The notes below the pieces were generated by a model, which saw nothing but the letters and a program-made list of their open reading frames with translations, did no database searches and was not told the origin of the DNA. From Arenicella chitinivorans (GTDB lineage: Bacteria; Pseudomonadota; Gammaproteobacteria; Arenicellales; Arenicellaceae): a stretch of DNA of 64,000 nucleotides. Numbering within the stretch: the stretch's first letter is position 1; each line of letters opens with the position of its first letter. The stretch covers positions 124,001-188,000 of the forward strand of contig NZ_BMXA01000005.1 in assembly GCF_014651515.1 (NCBI RefSeq), in the 5' to 3' direction. Shown here piece by piece: positions 25,813 to 35,611 of the stretch. A program made the translations under genes and the position numbers.

Positions 25813-27129
25813 ATGCGTCAAGACATCTGGAAATTCACCTTACTTTTAATCATCGCTGGCATTGTCGGCTTGGCGCTTGGCGCACCATTGGTGACTCTGT
25901 TAGTGATGGCCTTGGGCATAATTGGCATGCAGATCTCTGGATTGAGATCATTACGGAAATGGGTTGAGAACCCGGGTGGAAATCCCATGCCGGAAACCAG
26001 CGGTCAGCTCTACCAACTGCACCGCGATTTGAGTCGCAAAGACGCGCAATACACCAAACGTAAACGTCGATTGAATGAGTTCGTCAGTCAGTTTCGTAGC
26101 GCCATCGGTGCACTGCCAGACGCCATTGTACTCATCGATAATGAAGGCAAGATCGAGTGGGCCAACGGCAATGCGGAGCACTTGCTGGGAATACGCTGGC
26201 CCGCAGATGCTGGTCTGCGCTTTGTTAATTTGATTCGAAATGCAGACGTGGCGAAAATGCTCCGACCCTCAGAACCGCCAACTGAGGGCGTTGAGGTAAC
26301 CGGCACGGTGCACAGCCAGATCATTAACCTAAAATGCGTTCGCTACACGAATCAACAACGCATGGTGATTGCGCGTGATGTCAGCCGCTTAATTCAAGTC
26401 AATAAAATGCACGCTGATTTTGTGGCCAATGTCTCACATGAGCTGAAAACGCCCTTAACGGTGCTGCGCGGTTATTTGGAGATCATTGAAAATAGCGCCG
26501 ACCTACCCCAGAAGTACCTAAAACCTCTGACCCAAATGCGAACTCAAAGCGCGCGCATGCAATCTATTGTCAGTGACCTTCTGTACCTAGCAAGACTGGA
26601 AGATCATAACCACCGCGGTACCTTTCAAACAGTCGATGTGACTCATGTCATCAATGCCATTATGGAGGCTGTGCAACCATTGATCGCTGAGAAGAATCAT
26701 AAAATAGAGTTAGATGTGGATTATTCCTTGAGCATTCTCGGGATTCAAACCGAACTCTACAGCGCGTTTAACAATCTCATCACCAACGCCATCCACTACA
26801 CGCCAAAAGACGGACTCATACGCGTACGTTGGTGTGCTAGCACCGACGGCGCATCCTTCTCAGTGATAGACAATGGGATTGGCATTGCACCTCAGCATAT
26901 TGAGCGCCTAACCCAGCGTTTTTACCGCGTGGACACTGACCGTTCTCGTGACAGCGGAGGCACCGGACTCGGCTTGGCCATCGTGAAACACGTTTTACAA
27001 CGTCACAATGGCGAACTGATCATTGAGAGCAATGAAGACGTAGGCAGCGAGTTTCGTTGTTATTTTCCAACCGAGCAATTGGTCGTGGTCAAACGCACGC
27101 AATCAGACGCCGACTCTGAATCTGCCTGA
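25813..27129 (+). CDS. phoR: Phosphate regulon sensor histidine kinase PhoR
   Basis: 438 residues. Two close N-terminal membrane spans with almost no periplasmic loop, as in E. coli PhoR; a PAS domain at about 95-200 (ALPDAIVLIDNEGKIEWAN); HisKA with His near 210 (FVANVSHELKTPLTVLRGYLE); ATPase domain with N, G1 and G2 boxes (NNLITNAIHY, VIDNGIGI, GGTGLGLAIVKHVLQRH). It responds to Pi through the Pst transporter and PhoU and phosphorylates PhoB. It starts 16 bp after phoB. Confidence 0.95.
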   Translation: MRQDIWKFTLLLIIAGIVGLALGAPLVTLLVMALGIIGMQISGLRSLRKWVENPGGNPMPETSGQLYQLHRDLSRKDAQYTKRKRRLNEFVSQFRSAIGALPDAIVLIDNEGKIEWANGNAEHLLGIRWPADAGLRFVNLIRNADVAKMLRPSEPPTEGVEVTGTVHSQIINLKCVRYTNQQRMVIARDVSRLIQVNKMHADFVANVSHELKTPLTVLRGYLEIIENSADLPQKYLKPLTQMRTQSARMQSIVSDLLYLARLEDHNHRGTFQTVDVTHVINAIMEAVQPLIAEKNHKIELDVDYSLSILGIQTELYSAFNNLITNAIHYTPKDGLIRVRWCASTDGASFSVIDNGIGIAPQHIERLTQRFYRVDTDRSRDSGGTGLGLAIVKHVLQRHNGELIIESNEDVGSEFRCYFPTEQLVVVKRTQSDADSESA

Positions 27130-27161
27130 CCCGACTCGGCCTGCCCAGCCAACCACACGAA

Positions 27162-28850
27162 TCAATCACCGCTGCCACTGAAACCAATTTGAGCGATCAC
27201 ATAGGCATGATCACTTGGTTTGTCGCTGACCTCCCCGGGCGTCACACCAATCAATTCGTTGCCGTGCAGAATTTCGTACTGACAGTCTCTTTGCGTCGCC
27301 GTCGCGTTACTCACCACGCCATGCATTAAGACCTGCAATTTTCCACGATGGTTATAGTCGTAACGTTCTTCTGGGGGCAATGAGAGCACCAGATTAGTGG
27401 CATCCTCACCAGTAATGATGGCCAAAGTATCACTGTGTTCAGTGTCATTAAAATCACCGGTAACGTAATACTCAATACCGGCCGCAGACAAGGCGTCCAT
27501 TTCGACTCGGATGGCACGCGCCTGAGCATGTCTTACGTCGGCCTTTGCATCCACACCCGGCGCAAAGGCAGTTGGTGCAAAAATACTTGCTTGGTGTCGC
27601 TTGGAAGCTAAATGCACATTGATAACGGCTAATGTTTCGCCCGACGCCTGTTCAGTAAAATGGCAAACCAGGGCCTTGCGTGAATCAGCGAAACTCGGAT
27701 CATCTTGACCGAGCACTCTCACTGACCTTGGGTCCAAAACAACGCGGTCAGGACGATACAAATAGGCATTTCGAATATTACCGCCTGGCTGACCGCCATC
27801 CTGACCGCTGACCGGCGCCACATCGATCGCTTGGTACTCGACCCCACTCAACTCCTTAATCAAGGCAATAAGCAATGCGTAAGTGGCACTGGCATCAACT
27901 TCGGTGGTCAGCTCCGCACCGTCATTATCCTGAATCTCTTGCAACGCAATAATGTCGGGCAACTGAGCCTGCAATACAATCGCCTGAGCCAGCGTATGGA
28001 AACGACCTTCCCCAACATCGTCATCCACATCCAAACGTGGATTGGTGACTCGTGTCTGTGCTTCAACGTGTGGATCCAGGTTAAAACAATTCAAGGTGAG
28101 AATCGAGATCGCGCCAGCGCGAGAGCGAATGCTGGACGCACTCAACTCTACAAAGTTTTGGTCAAACTCAAACGCTGCACTGACCGCCAGCTGATATGCG
28201 TCTGAGCGGTAATGCAAAGGACCGACCACTGGCGATGTCAAAGTGGCACCCAGATTAACGCGCACCGCATGATTGGGATTAAAGATCCGAAAACCCGGAT
28301 ACCAGCGCATCGGGTTCTCGGCCTGAACAATGGCACCACCTTGCGGCGAACGAATCATTGATGTATCGGGCTTAGGTGCATCCATTGCTATCACATAGTC
28401 ACCATGAAAGTTACTTGGCGCGATAAAGGTTTGGCCTGGCGCAATGCGCAGCAACATACCTTCCAAAGAGTTCAGCACGGTCGCGAGTTCATCATTACCC
28501 TGAGGCAACAATTCCTGCGTCAATTCAAGCGGCCGCACTCGGCGACCTTTGGCGTTCAACACATGCGCCTGATCCAGTTGTATCTGGGTAACTGGTTTGG
28601 CGGTCTCATGTTTGTAGTAGTCAACGCACTCACCATGCACCTCTAAGTAATCGTCTAATTCAGGCTTCCACAGAGGACTGTACACAAAAACTGCATCTGA
28701 ACCGCGTTCATCCCATTCTTTGTCTGGCGTTTGAACATAAAAACCGCGCCGCAACACACCAGTAACCATGCCATGTACCAGTACCGTTTTGCCAGCATAG
28801 GGTGATGTCAGGCTGTCGCCCTGAATATCTCGAATTGAAAGGTGATCCAC
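27162..28850 (-). CDS. Endonuclease/exonuclease/phosphatase-family nuclease (ExeM-like core)
   Basis: 562 residues from a GTG at 28850; an in-frame TGA upstream rules out a longer N-terminus. Residues 1-120 resemble the OB-fold module of ExeM/NucA-type extracellular nucleases (DIQGD, TVLVHGMVTGVLRRGFYVQT). From about 250 it is an EEP-fold domain with the catalytic signatures ILTLNCFNLD, ALQEIQDNDG, INVHLASKRH, GDFNDTEHSD and PSDHAYV. The family cleaves DNA/RNA with divalent metal. Unlike secreted relatives, no signal peptide is visible. Its place between phoBR and phoU-pst suggests phosphate recovery from nucleic acids. Confidence 0.82.
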   Translation of the reverse strand: MDHLSIRDIQGDSLTSPYAGKTVLVHGMVTGVLRRGFYVQTPDKEWDERGSDAVFVYSPLWKPELDDYLEVHGECVDYYKHETAKPVTQIQLDQAHVLNAKGRRVRPLELTQELLPQGNDELATVLNSLEGMLLRIAPGQTFIAPSNFHGDYVIAMDAPKPDTSMIRSPQGGAIVQAENPMRWYPGFRIFNPNHAVRVNLGATLTSPVVGPLHYRSDAYQLAVSAAFEFDQNFVELSASSIRSRAGAISILTLNCFNLDPHVEAQTRVTNPRLDVDDDVGEGRFHTLAQAIVLQAQLPDIIALQEIQDNDGAELTTEVDASATYALLIALIKELSGVEYQAIDVAPVSGQDGGQPGGNIRNAYLYRPDRVVLDPRSVRVLGQDDPSFADSRKALVCHFTEQASGETLAVINVHLASKRHQASIFAPTAFAPGVDAKADVRHAQARAIRVEMDALSAAGIEYYVTGDFNDTEHSDTLAIITGEDATNLVLSLPPEERYDYNHRGKLQVLMHGVVSNATATQRDCQYEILHGNELIGVTPGEVSDKPSDHAYVIAQIGFSGSGD

Positions 28851-28890
28851 GATGAACTCTGTGTCGAATTGGCTTATACAGAGTATAACG

Positions 28891-28924
28891 AAAAATGGTC
28901 AGATAGCTTATGCCATCTGACCAT
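28891..28924 (-). terminator. Intrinsic terminator after phoU
   Basis: ATGGTCAGAT (28895-28904) and ATCTGACCAT (28915-28924) form a perfect 10-bp stem; read on the minus strand it is followed by a short T-run (A-run at 28891-28895). It lies between the phoU stop and the nuclease start and would end the pst-phoU transcript. Confidence 0.75.
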
Positions 28925-28966
28925 TCAATGAGCGCATGGATTAGCGCGAGTAACCCTTAGAGGTTG

Positions 28967-29680
28967 CTACCCGAGTCGTTCCTTAATCCGGTCAAACGCA
29001 GTGTGACGGACATCCTCGCCTTCAACCAAGTAAATCACGTTCTCACAAATATTGATGCAATGATCGCCGATGCGTTCGAGTGAACGGGCCGCCCACATAA
29101 CGTCGAGGGCATCAGAGATATTGTCCGAGTCCTTTTTCATCAAATTTACTAATCGCACCACCACGCGCGAGTATTCCTCATCAATATGCTGATCCATTCG
29201 CATGTTCAGCACGGCTGAACGTGAATCCATACGGGCATACGTGTTCAAGGTGGCGTGCAAAAGCTCCTTGACGTGTTCACCCAATGACAACAAGCCCTTG
29301 AAGGACTTATTCGACGCGTCGTTATCTAATGCATGGCGGACCATGGTTGCGACCCGTTCGGCTTCGTCGCCAATACGCTCCAAATCACGCACTGATTTAC
29401 TGGTGGCAATAATCAAACGTAAGTCGCCTGCGGCGGGCTGCCGTTTAGCTAAAATCTGGGTACACTCTTCGTCGATCAACATTTCCAGCTTATTGACTTT
29501 TCGGTCCAGCTTCTCAACATCGACAATCTGCTCACTTGAATCTTCACGCAGGGCATGCAGAGCTTTATCCAACTGCGCCTCAACCAGACCGCCCATTTTC
29601 AGGACGCGCGCGCGAATTTCTTCCAGTTCTTCGTCAAATTGACGGGAAATATGCCCACCAACTTTAATTTCTTCGTTCAT
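28967..29680 (-). CDS. phoU: Phosphate signalling protein PhoU
   Basis: 237 residues, all helical, with two PhoU repeats containing the E/DxxxD metal-binding motifs (KLDRKVNKLEMLIDEECTQIL; RIGDEAERVA; LERIGDHCINICENVIYLVEG). It links the Pst transporter to PhoR and keeps the pathway off when Pi is plentiful. Last gene of the pstC-pstA-pstB-phoU unit, 44 bp after pstB. Confidence 0.95.
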   Translation of the reverse strand: MNEEIKVGGHISRQFDEELEEIRARVLKMGGLVEAQLDKALHALREDSSEQIVDVEKLDRKVNKLEMLIDEECTQILAKRQPAAGDLRLIIATSKSVRDLERIGDEAERVATMVRHALDNDASNKSFKGLLSLGEHVKELLHATLNTYARMDSRSAVLNMRMDQHIDEEYSRVVVRLVNLMKKDSDNISDALDVMWAARSLERIGDHCINICENVIYLVEGEDVRHTAFDRIKERLG

Positions 29681-29724
29681 AATTTTGTACTTACAATTCT
29701 GATTTGTTCAAAGGGCTGCGGCGA

Positions 29725-30555
29725 TTATCCAATTCGCCCTGTAATGTATTCTTCCGTGAGTTTATGCTCAGGATTCGTAAATACAGTGGATGTATCGTTC
29801 ACCTCGATCAGTTTACCAAGATGAAAGTAGGCAGTCCGTTGTGATACACGTGCCGCTTGTTGCATCGAGTGCGTCACAATGCAAATGGTGAAGTTCTCAC
29901 TCAATTCATGAATCAGCTCTTCAACTGTCGCCGTTGCGATTGGGTCCAGTGCAGAGCAAGGCTCATCCATCAAAATCACTTCTGGATTAACCGCAATCGC
30001 ACGTGCAATACACAGTCGTTGCTGCTGACCACCAGAAAGACCCGTGGCTGGCTCCTCTAATCGGTCTTTAACTTCTTTCCACAAGCCACAGCGAATTAAG
30101 CTCTTCTCCACCAATTCGTCCAGTTGTACTTTATTGTCGGTTAGGCCGTGGATTCGCGCTCCGTACGCCACATTTTCATAAATGGACTTGGGGAACGGAT
30201 TAGGCTTCTGAAATACCATTCCGACCCGAGCACGCAGCTCGACAACATCAATTTTTTTGTCGTAGATGTTCTGAGACTCGAGCAACAATTCGCCTTCAAC
30301 CCGACAGATATCGATGGTGTCATTCATACGATTCAAACACCGCAGGAATGTAGACTTACCGCAACCGGATGGACCAATCATAGAGATGACTTGGTTTTTA
30401 CCAATATCCAAGTTCACGTCGAAGATTGCTTGTTTTTCGCCATAAAATACATCGACGTTGCGCACGCGCATTTTAGGATCGTCCAGTAATGGAAAACCCG
30501 TTGTCTGATAAGTTTCGCTCACGATTTCAGCCTTACTAATTTGTGCATTATTCAT
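29725..30555 (-). CDS. pstB: Phosphate ABC transporter ATP-binding protein PstB
   Basis: 276 residues from the ATG at 30555; a TTG at 30594 would overlap pstA slightly and is less likely. Walker [10 protein letters not shown], signature [14 protein letters not shown], Walker [14 protein letters not shown] and the switch His (IVTHSMQQA) are all present. It powers high-affinity phosphate import through PstA/PstC. Confidence 0.95.
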   Translation of the reverse strand: MNNAQISKAEIVSETYQTTGFPLLDDPKMRVRNVDVFYGEKQAIFDVNLDIGKNQVISMIGPSGCGKSTFLRCLNRMNDTIDICRVEGELLLESQNIYDKKIDVVELRARVGMVFQKPNPFPKSIYENVAYGARIHGLTDNKVQLDELVEKSLIRCGLWKEVKDRLEEPATGLSGGQQQRLCIARAIAVNPEVILMDEPCSALDPIATATVEELIHELSENFTICIVTHSMQQAARVSQRTAYFHLGKLIEVNDTSTVFTNPEHKLTEEYITGRIG

Positions 30556-30587
30556 AATAACTGCCTGGGCACCTAGAGTACCTGTCT

Positions 30588-31907
30588 TTACCAACGTCGT
30601 TCAAGGCGTTTGCGTAACCAAACGGCCAAACTGTTCATACAGATCAAAAAGGTCAACAGCACCATAATCGCAGCTGATGTTTTCTCAACAAAAGCGCGTT
30701 CTGGGCTGTCGGACCAAAGAAAAATTTGTACCGGCAACACGGTTGCGGGATCCGTAACGCCAGCTGGTGTGTCGACGATAAACGCGATCATGCCGATCAT
30801 CAACAGCGGTGCTGTCTCGCCCAGTGCCTGCGCCATACCGATAATGGTTCCAGTTAACATACCAGGCATGGCAAGCGGGAGCACATGGTGTATTACGGTT
30901 TGCACTTTAGAAGCGCCCATCCCCATTGCGGCATCACGGATCGACGGCGGTACTGCTTTAATTGCTGCACGACTGGATATGATGATTGTTGGCAATGTCA
31001 TCAACGTCAAAACAAAACCACCAACCAATGGAACAGAACGCGGCAGTCCAAAGAAATTGATAAACACGGCTAAGCCCAACAGGCCAAAAATAACCGACGG
31101 CACGGCCGCTAGATTGTTAATATTGACCTCAATAAAATCGGTAATCTTGTTCTTTGGAGCAAATTCTTCCAAATAGATCGCCGTGGCTACCGCAATCGGA
31201 AACGAGAACACCAACGTTACCAGCAAGGTCAATATCGACCCAACCACAGCGCCTTTAATCCCCGCTAACTCCGGCTCACGCGAGTCTGAATTGCTAAAGA
31301 AAATGGTATTGAATTTTTTCTCTACCGCGCCGGCCTTCACCAACTGGTCAACAATACTCTCTTGTGTTTCGCTTAGACGACTAACCTTTTCATCTGGACT
31401 CAGGTCACGACCGTAACTGTGTTTGTAGTAGGTATCAAAGTCATCATCGGCGATCATGCTAATACGCTGGGTAGTACCGATTAATGTTGGATCAGCCACC
31501 ACCATGTCACGCAGAATCAACGGCATATCGCTGGTGAACAACGCATACAGATCGCGTTTGTCTTTACGGCTAGTCAAATCTGGATAGCGCTCACGCAGAG
31601 ACTTCTTGAAAAAGGAGCCAAAACTGGCGGCCTTAATTTCCGACTCTGTGCTGTTTGGTGTCAGACCCAATGCATCCGCATCAAAGGTCACTTCTAAATT
31701 TACATACGTTTGGGTAAACGCACCGAAGCCTTTACTGATGATGTCGGTGAATAAAAACAACACCGCCGCCAAGCCAAATGCAATCGATAACCGACCGAAC
31801 CACCGGAAGCGCTTCTCGGCAGCATGACGTTTTTTCAGTGCCGCAGCTCGTCGCTGATCAGTATGCTCACGCAGTGAATCAGGAGATTGTTGTGTTTTAT
31901 CAGTCAT
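30588..31907 (-). CDS. pstA: Phosphate ABC transporter permease PstA, long form
   Basis: 439 residues from the ATG at 31907, overlapping the pstC end by 8 bp; about 300 residues is usual in E. coli. The C-terminal half is the typical permease with the EAA loop ([26 protein letters not shown]). The extra length is an N-terminal basic cytoplasmic tail, TM1 near 45-65, then a soluble region of about 150 residues before TM2, presumably periplasmic. Long PstA forms occur in Vibrio and relatives. Confidence 0.93.
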   Translation of the reverse strand: MTDKTQQSPDSLREHTDQRRAAALKKRHAAEKRFRWFGRLSIAFGLAAVLFLFTDIISKGFGAFTQTYVNLEVTFDADALGLTPNSTESEIKAASFGSFFKKSLRERYPDLTSRKDKRDLYALFTSDMPLILRDMVVADPTLIGTTQRISMIADDDFDTYYKHSYGRDLSPDEKVSRLSETQESIVDQLVKAGAVEKKFNTIFFSNSDSREPELAGIKGAVVGSILTLLVTLVFSFPIAVATAIYLEEFAPKNKITDFIEVNINNLAAVPSVIFGLLGLAVFINFFGLPRSVPLVGGFVLTLMTLPTIIISSRAAIKAVPPSIRDAAMGMGASKVQTVIHHVLPLAMPGMLTGTIIGMAQALGETAPLLMIGMIAFIVDTPAGVTDPATVLPVQIFLWSDSPERAFVEKTSAAIMVLLTFLICMNSLAVWLRKRLERRW

Positions 31908-33327
31908 ACTGTTCTCGGTACTTTTTAACCACACGCAATGCAATCACATTTAGACACAGCGTGATAACAAATAGAAATAAGCCTAGCGCAAACGCGGCCA
32001 GAGTTTTGGCGCTGTCAAACTCTTGGTCGCCCACCAGTAGCGTGACAATTTGAACGGTAACGGTGGTCACTGCTTCCAACGGATTAACAGTCAAATTTGC
32101 CGCCAGGCCAGCCGCCATTACCACGATCATGGTTTCACCGATCGCGCGAGACGCGGCCAACAAAACGCCACCAACGATCCCCGGTAATGCAGCTGGAAAG
32201 ATCACGCGTTTAATTGTTTCAGACTGCGTAGCCCCTAAGCCATACGAGCCATCACGTAGACTCTGCGGTACAGCGTTGATCACATCGTCAGATAACGACG
32301 ACACAAATGGGATGATCATGATGCCCATCACAATCCCCGCTGCCAGCGCACTCTCAGAAGACACCGACAGGTTGGCAATCCACTGAATGCCGTTGTCTGC
32401 GCCCCAGTCCCGGAATGCATCTCCAATGTTTCGAATTGCTGGCGCGACAGTCAGAGCAGCGAAGAAGCCGTAAACCACGGTGGGCACACCAGCCAGAATC
32501 TCAAGTGCCGGCTTAACAATGCTGCGCACGCGCGCGCCGGCATACTCAGACAAGTAAATGGCTGACATCAGACCGACCGGCACCGCGATCAACAAGGCGA
32601 TAAACGAGATCAATAAGGTGCCAACAATGAGTGGAATCACACCAAATGAGCCGGAAGCGCCGGTCTGGTCAGCGCGAATGGCAATCTGAGGACTCCAGTG
32701 TGTGCCGAACAAAAATTCGGTGAATGGCACTTTTTGAAAAAAATGAATCGATTCGAATAGAACCGAAAAGACGATACCAAAGGTCGTGAAAATAGCAATG
32801 CTGGAGCAAATAAACAGCGTGGCATTAAATACTCTTTCGACGGAGTAGCGCGCATTGTTTTTCGCTCGGACCGCCCGCAGCCCCAACAACACGCCAATCA
32901 CCAACACGCACAGTGCCAGAACTGGCATGGCTTTACTGCTGACAGCATTGAGGCCTTGTAGACGCTCAACTGCAGGCCGATACTCCACGCCCAGCTGGTC
33001 AACCGTGCCGATGCCCGCGGCTATATTCTCAACCTGATTCAGCACTAGACCCAGGCTTTGTTGGCTTAGCTGCTTGGTTTCTTCAGGCAGCGCACTCTTG
33101 ACCAACGAGGAGATGATGGCCCCATCGACCATCATCCACAGGGCGACCACCAGCAATGCGGGTATTAATGCCCACATGCTCACCATGGTGGCATAGTAGG
33201 TCGGTAACGTAGCGAGGTTGCGAATACCGCCAATCGGCTTAGCAATCTGCTGGGATCGCTTGTATCCCAACATGTATGCGACGGCCGAACCAGCCAAAAT
33301 TATTACTAACAGAGAAGATAATGTCAT
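31900..33327 (-). CDS. pstC: Phosphate ABC transporter permease PstC, long form
   Basis: 475 residues (about 320 in E. coli). Extra N-terminal membrane segments (TM1 at the start, TM2 near 50) and a soluble insert precede the permease core, whose EAA loop (LRDGSYGLGATQSETIKRVIFPAALPG) is clear. Starts about 260 bp after the pstS stop, beyond a terminator-like hairpin, and overlaps pstA by 8 bp at its end. Confidence 0.93.
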   Translation of the reverse strand: MTLSSLLVIILAGSAVAYMLGYKRSQQIAKPIGGIRNLATLPTYYATMVSMWALIPALLVVALWMMVDGAIISSLVKSALPEETKQLSQQSLGLVLNQVENIAAGIGTVDQLGVEYRPAVERLQGLNAVSSKAMPVLALCVLVIGVLLGLRAVRAKNNARYSVERVFNATLFICSSIAIFTTFGIVFSVLFESIHFFQKVPFTEFLFGTHWSPQIAIRADQTGASGSFGVIPLIVGTLLISFIALLIAVPVGLMSAIYLSEYAGARVRSIVKPALEILAGVPTVVYGFFAALTVAPAIRNIGDAFRDWGADNGIQWIANLSVSSESALAAGIVMGIMIIPFVSSLSDDVINAVPQSLRDGSYGLGATQSETIKRVIFPAALPGIVGGVLLAASRAIGETMIVVMAAGLAANLTVNPLEAVTTVTVQIVTLLVGDQEFDSAKTLAAFALGLFLFVITLCLNVIALRVVKKYREQYD

Positions 33328-33468
33328 TGTACGAATTGGATTAGCGTGTAGTACAACCTTTCGGCTAGGTGACCCAGAAATGTGGAAGCTTAGCCAGCTT
33401 AGGGCCGCGATTTTACAGGATCGTGACAGTTTCTGAAAATAGGCTGAAATAATACCTTATTCAGAACA

Positions 33469-33504
33469 CAAAAAAAGAAGCGGATGAGAGCAAATCCCAT
33501 CCGC
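33469..33504 (-). terminator. Terminator/attenuator between pstS and pstC
   Basis: GCGGATG (33480-33486) pairs with CATCCGC (33498-33504); on the minus strand the stem is followed by a T-rich tract (complement of 33469-33479). It lies downstream of the pstS stop and upstream of pstC, so it would end most pstS transcripts and let a fraction continue, giving more binding protein than permease. A second, GC-rich hairpin (CAGGGC/GCCCTG) lies between it and the pstS stop. Confidence 0.7.
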
Positions 33505-33586
33505 CACGTTTGACCTGAGGCCCCCCGTCCAGGGCAAGCCAGCCGAATCTTATCGGCGGCCAAGCTCGCCCTGTCGAGAAGATTTG

Positions 33587-34711
33587 TTAAAGAGCCAGGT
33601 TTTTCAACGCTTTTGCGCTGCTCGCCATCTCTTCATACTTTTCAGCATCCAAAGGAATCAGGCCTTTATCGATTAAATAGCCATCTTCGCCGATCGTATC
33701 TTCAGAGACAAAGGCATTCAGATACTCTTGGATACCTGGAACCGTGCCGATGTGTGCTTTCTTCACGTAGAAGTAAAGTGGACGGCTTACTTTATACTTG
33801 CCGCCGGCAATAGCTTCGAACGTGGGCGCCATGCCATCAATCACAGAACCTTGAACTTTGTCTGAGTTTTGATCAAGGAAACTGAAACCAAAAATACCCA
33901 ATGCATTTGGATTGGCAACCAGTTTATTGACGATCAAGTTGTCGTTTTCACCCGCTTCGATGTAGGCACCGTCTTCACGAACTGCACGACCGATGATTTT
34001 AACCACGTCTTTACCAGAAGCAGAGTCACCTTTCTTCTTCACTGCTGCAGCCCAAGCACTTTCAATACCCAGCTTAGCAACGAGTGCTTCAATTTCAGCT
34101 TTGTCTTTTGAGCCACGTAATGTGTCGATATCTGCAACTTGACGAGCGCCGCCTTCCAGCGCAAGCTCAGCAAACGCGTCACGCGTTCCAGATGTTGGAG
34201 GAGGACCCAACACCTCAATTTTAGTTGCAGGCAGCGCTGAATTTACGTCTTTCCACGTCTTGTGTGGATTCTCAATCAGTTTACCGTCTGGGCCAGGAAC
34301 CATTTTCGCCAAAGCCATATAGATATCTTTACGAGACAACTCGAAAGAAGTACCACCTTTCGCATTGGCCAAAACGATGCCATCATAACCAATCAGCACT
34401 TCAACAATGTCTTTGACACCGTTAGCTTGACATTGTTCAAATTCGCTCGACTTAATGCGACGTGATGCGTTGGTGATATCAGGTGTTGCAACACCGACGC
34501 CTTTACAGAAAAGCTTCAAACCGCCACCAGAACCTGTGGATTCAACTTTTGGCGCTTTGAAATCAGATGATTTGCCGAACCGCTCAGCAACCACGGTTGC
34601 GAATGGGTATACGGTCGAAGAACCAACAATACTAATGGTATCGCGTGCTGCCGCCGTTGAAATGTTAAAGGCAGCGGTTGCAGTCACCATGCCAAGTACT
34701 AATTTTTTCAC
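33587..34711 (-). CDS. pstS: Periplasmic phosphate-binding protein PstS
   Basis: 374 residues. Signal peptide about 1-22 (MKKLVLGMVTATAAFNISTAAA). Phosphate-loop motifs SIVGSSTVYPFA, ESTGSGGGLKLFC, and GTRDAFAEL are visible. It captures Pi in the periplasm and delivers it to PstCA. TAAGGAGAAAAAAC gives a good ribosome-binding site. A near-consensus Pho box lies 72 bp upstream of the start codon. First gene of the pst group. Confidence 0.95.
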   Translation of the reverse strand: MKKLVLGMVTATAAFNISTAAARDTISIVGSSTVYPFATVVAERFGKSSDFKAPKVESTGSGGGLKLFCKGVGVATPDITNASRRIKSSEFEQCQANGVKDIVEVLIGYDGIVLANAKGGTSFELSRKDIYMALAKMVPGPDGKLIENPHKTWKDVNSALPATKIEVLGPPPTSGTRDAFAELALEGGARQVADIDTLRGSKDKAEIEALVAKLGIESAWAAAVKKKGDSASGKDVVKIIGRAVREDGAYIEAGENDNLIVNKLVANPNALGIFGFSFLDQNSDKVQGSVIDGMAPTFEAIAGGKYKVSRPLYFYVKKAHIGTVPGIQEYLNAFVSEDTIGEDGYLIDKGLIPLDAEKYEEMASSAKALKNLAL

Positions 34712-34782
34712 AGTTTTTTCTCCTTACTATTTAAGGTATCGGGGGGGTTATCTAAAAACTGTGGCCATCCTAATGAAATTGT

Positions 34783-34800
34783 GTGACAAGATTATGACAG
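34783..34800 (-). promoter_or_regulatory. Pho box upstream of pstS
   Basis: Read on the minus strand the site is CTGTCATAATCTTGTCAC. The E. coli Pho box is two CTGTCAT-type 7-mers separated by 4 AT-rich bases; here the 7-mers are CTGTCAT and TTGTCAC with AATC between. Position 72 bp before the pstS start fits PhoB activation. Confidence 0.85.
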
Positions 34801-34824
34801 CAAACAACGCTGTTTTAGCTTGGA

Positions 34825-35574
34825 CTATTTAAGCACAAAACCCTGTTTTTTCAGATATTCCTGCATAAAATCGCGCGTTTGCGTTCGAGCCTGCTTCGCC
34901 ATCTGCTCACTCCATGACATCGTCAGCTTACCTTGGCTGCGGCGCACATAATATTCTCGGACATGTGTATCGTAAGTATCAATTTCTGGTGCATGCTCTA
35001 CGGCACTCTGATACCGGTCCCGATACAATACTGTCTCAAGTGGTAAGCGCGGTTTTCGCTCTGGAGACTGGTCGGGGTAACCCAGGCACAGGCCGAACAC
35101 AGGAAACACAAGCGTTGGCAATGCCAATAATGAGGTCACCAGATCTGGATTATTTCGGATCCCACCGATGTAACAACATCCAAGTTTATTTGCCTCTGCA
35201 GCAACAACGACGTTTTGCGCGAACAGCGCGGTATCCACCACGGCGGCAACAAACTGTTCTGTCCAGCTAAAATCAAGTTCTTCATCTGCGACTAGAGACG
35301 AACGGTGTGCATTGCGATTTAAATCAGCGCAAAACACCAGAAATTCAGCCGCCGTTTCGATATACATCTGCCCACCGGCCAATTCAGCGAACTGACGACG
35401 CAGTTCAAGGTCGCTCACCTGTATCACAGACACGGCTTGAATATACGACGACGTGGATGCCGCCTGTCCTGAGGCAATCAGGTCATTCAATAATGCTGGC
35501 TCAATTGGCTTATCCGTAAAACGACGAATCGATCGATGCTGCTTTAGCAGCTCAGTAATTTGAGAAATGTACAT
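34825..35574 (-). CDS. nfsA: NADPH-dependent FMN nitroreductase, NfsA family
   Basis: 249 residues, the NfsA/FRP length. FMN-binding RSIRRFTDKPIEPALL at the start, QAASTSSYIQAVSVIQV, CCYIGGIRNNPDLV and FGLCLGYPDQSPERKPRLP are family landmarks, with Arg-rich positions for NADPH in the C-terminal excursion domain. It reduces nitroaromatics, quinones or flavins by two electrons. It lies 37 bp after the DUF2288 gene and is probably co-transcribed. Confidence 0.9.
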   Translation of the reverse strand: MYISQITELLKQHRSIRRFTDKPIEPALLNDLIASGQAASTSSYIQAVSVIQVSDLELRRQFAELAGGQMYIETAAEFLVFCADLNRNAHRSSLVADEELDFSWTEQFVAAVVDTALFAQNVVVAAEANKLGCCYIGGIRNNPDLVTSLLALPTLVFPVFGLCLGYPDQSPERKPRLPLETVLYRDRYQSAVEHAPEIDTYDTHVREYYVRRSQGKLTMSWSEQMAKQARTQTRDFMQEYLKKQGFVLK

Positions 35575-35611
35575 CTATCAAAGGAAATAATGGGGCATGA
35601 GCTGCGTAATT

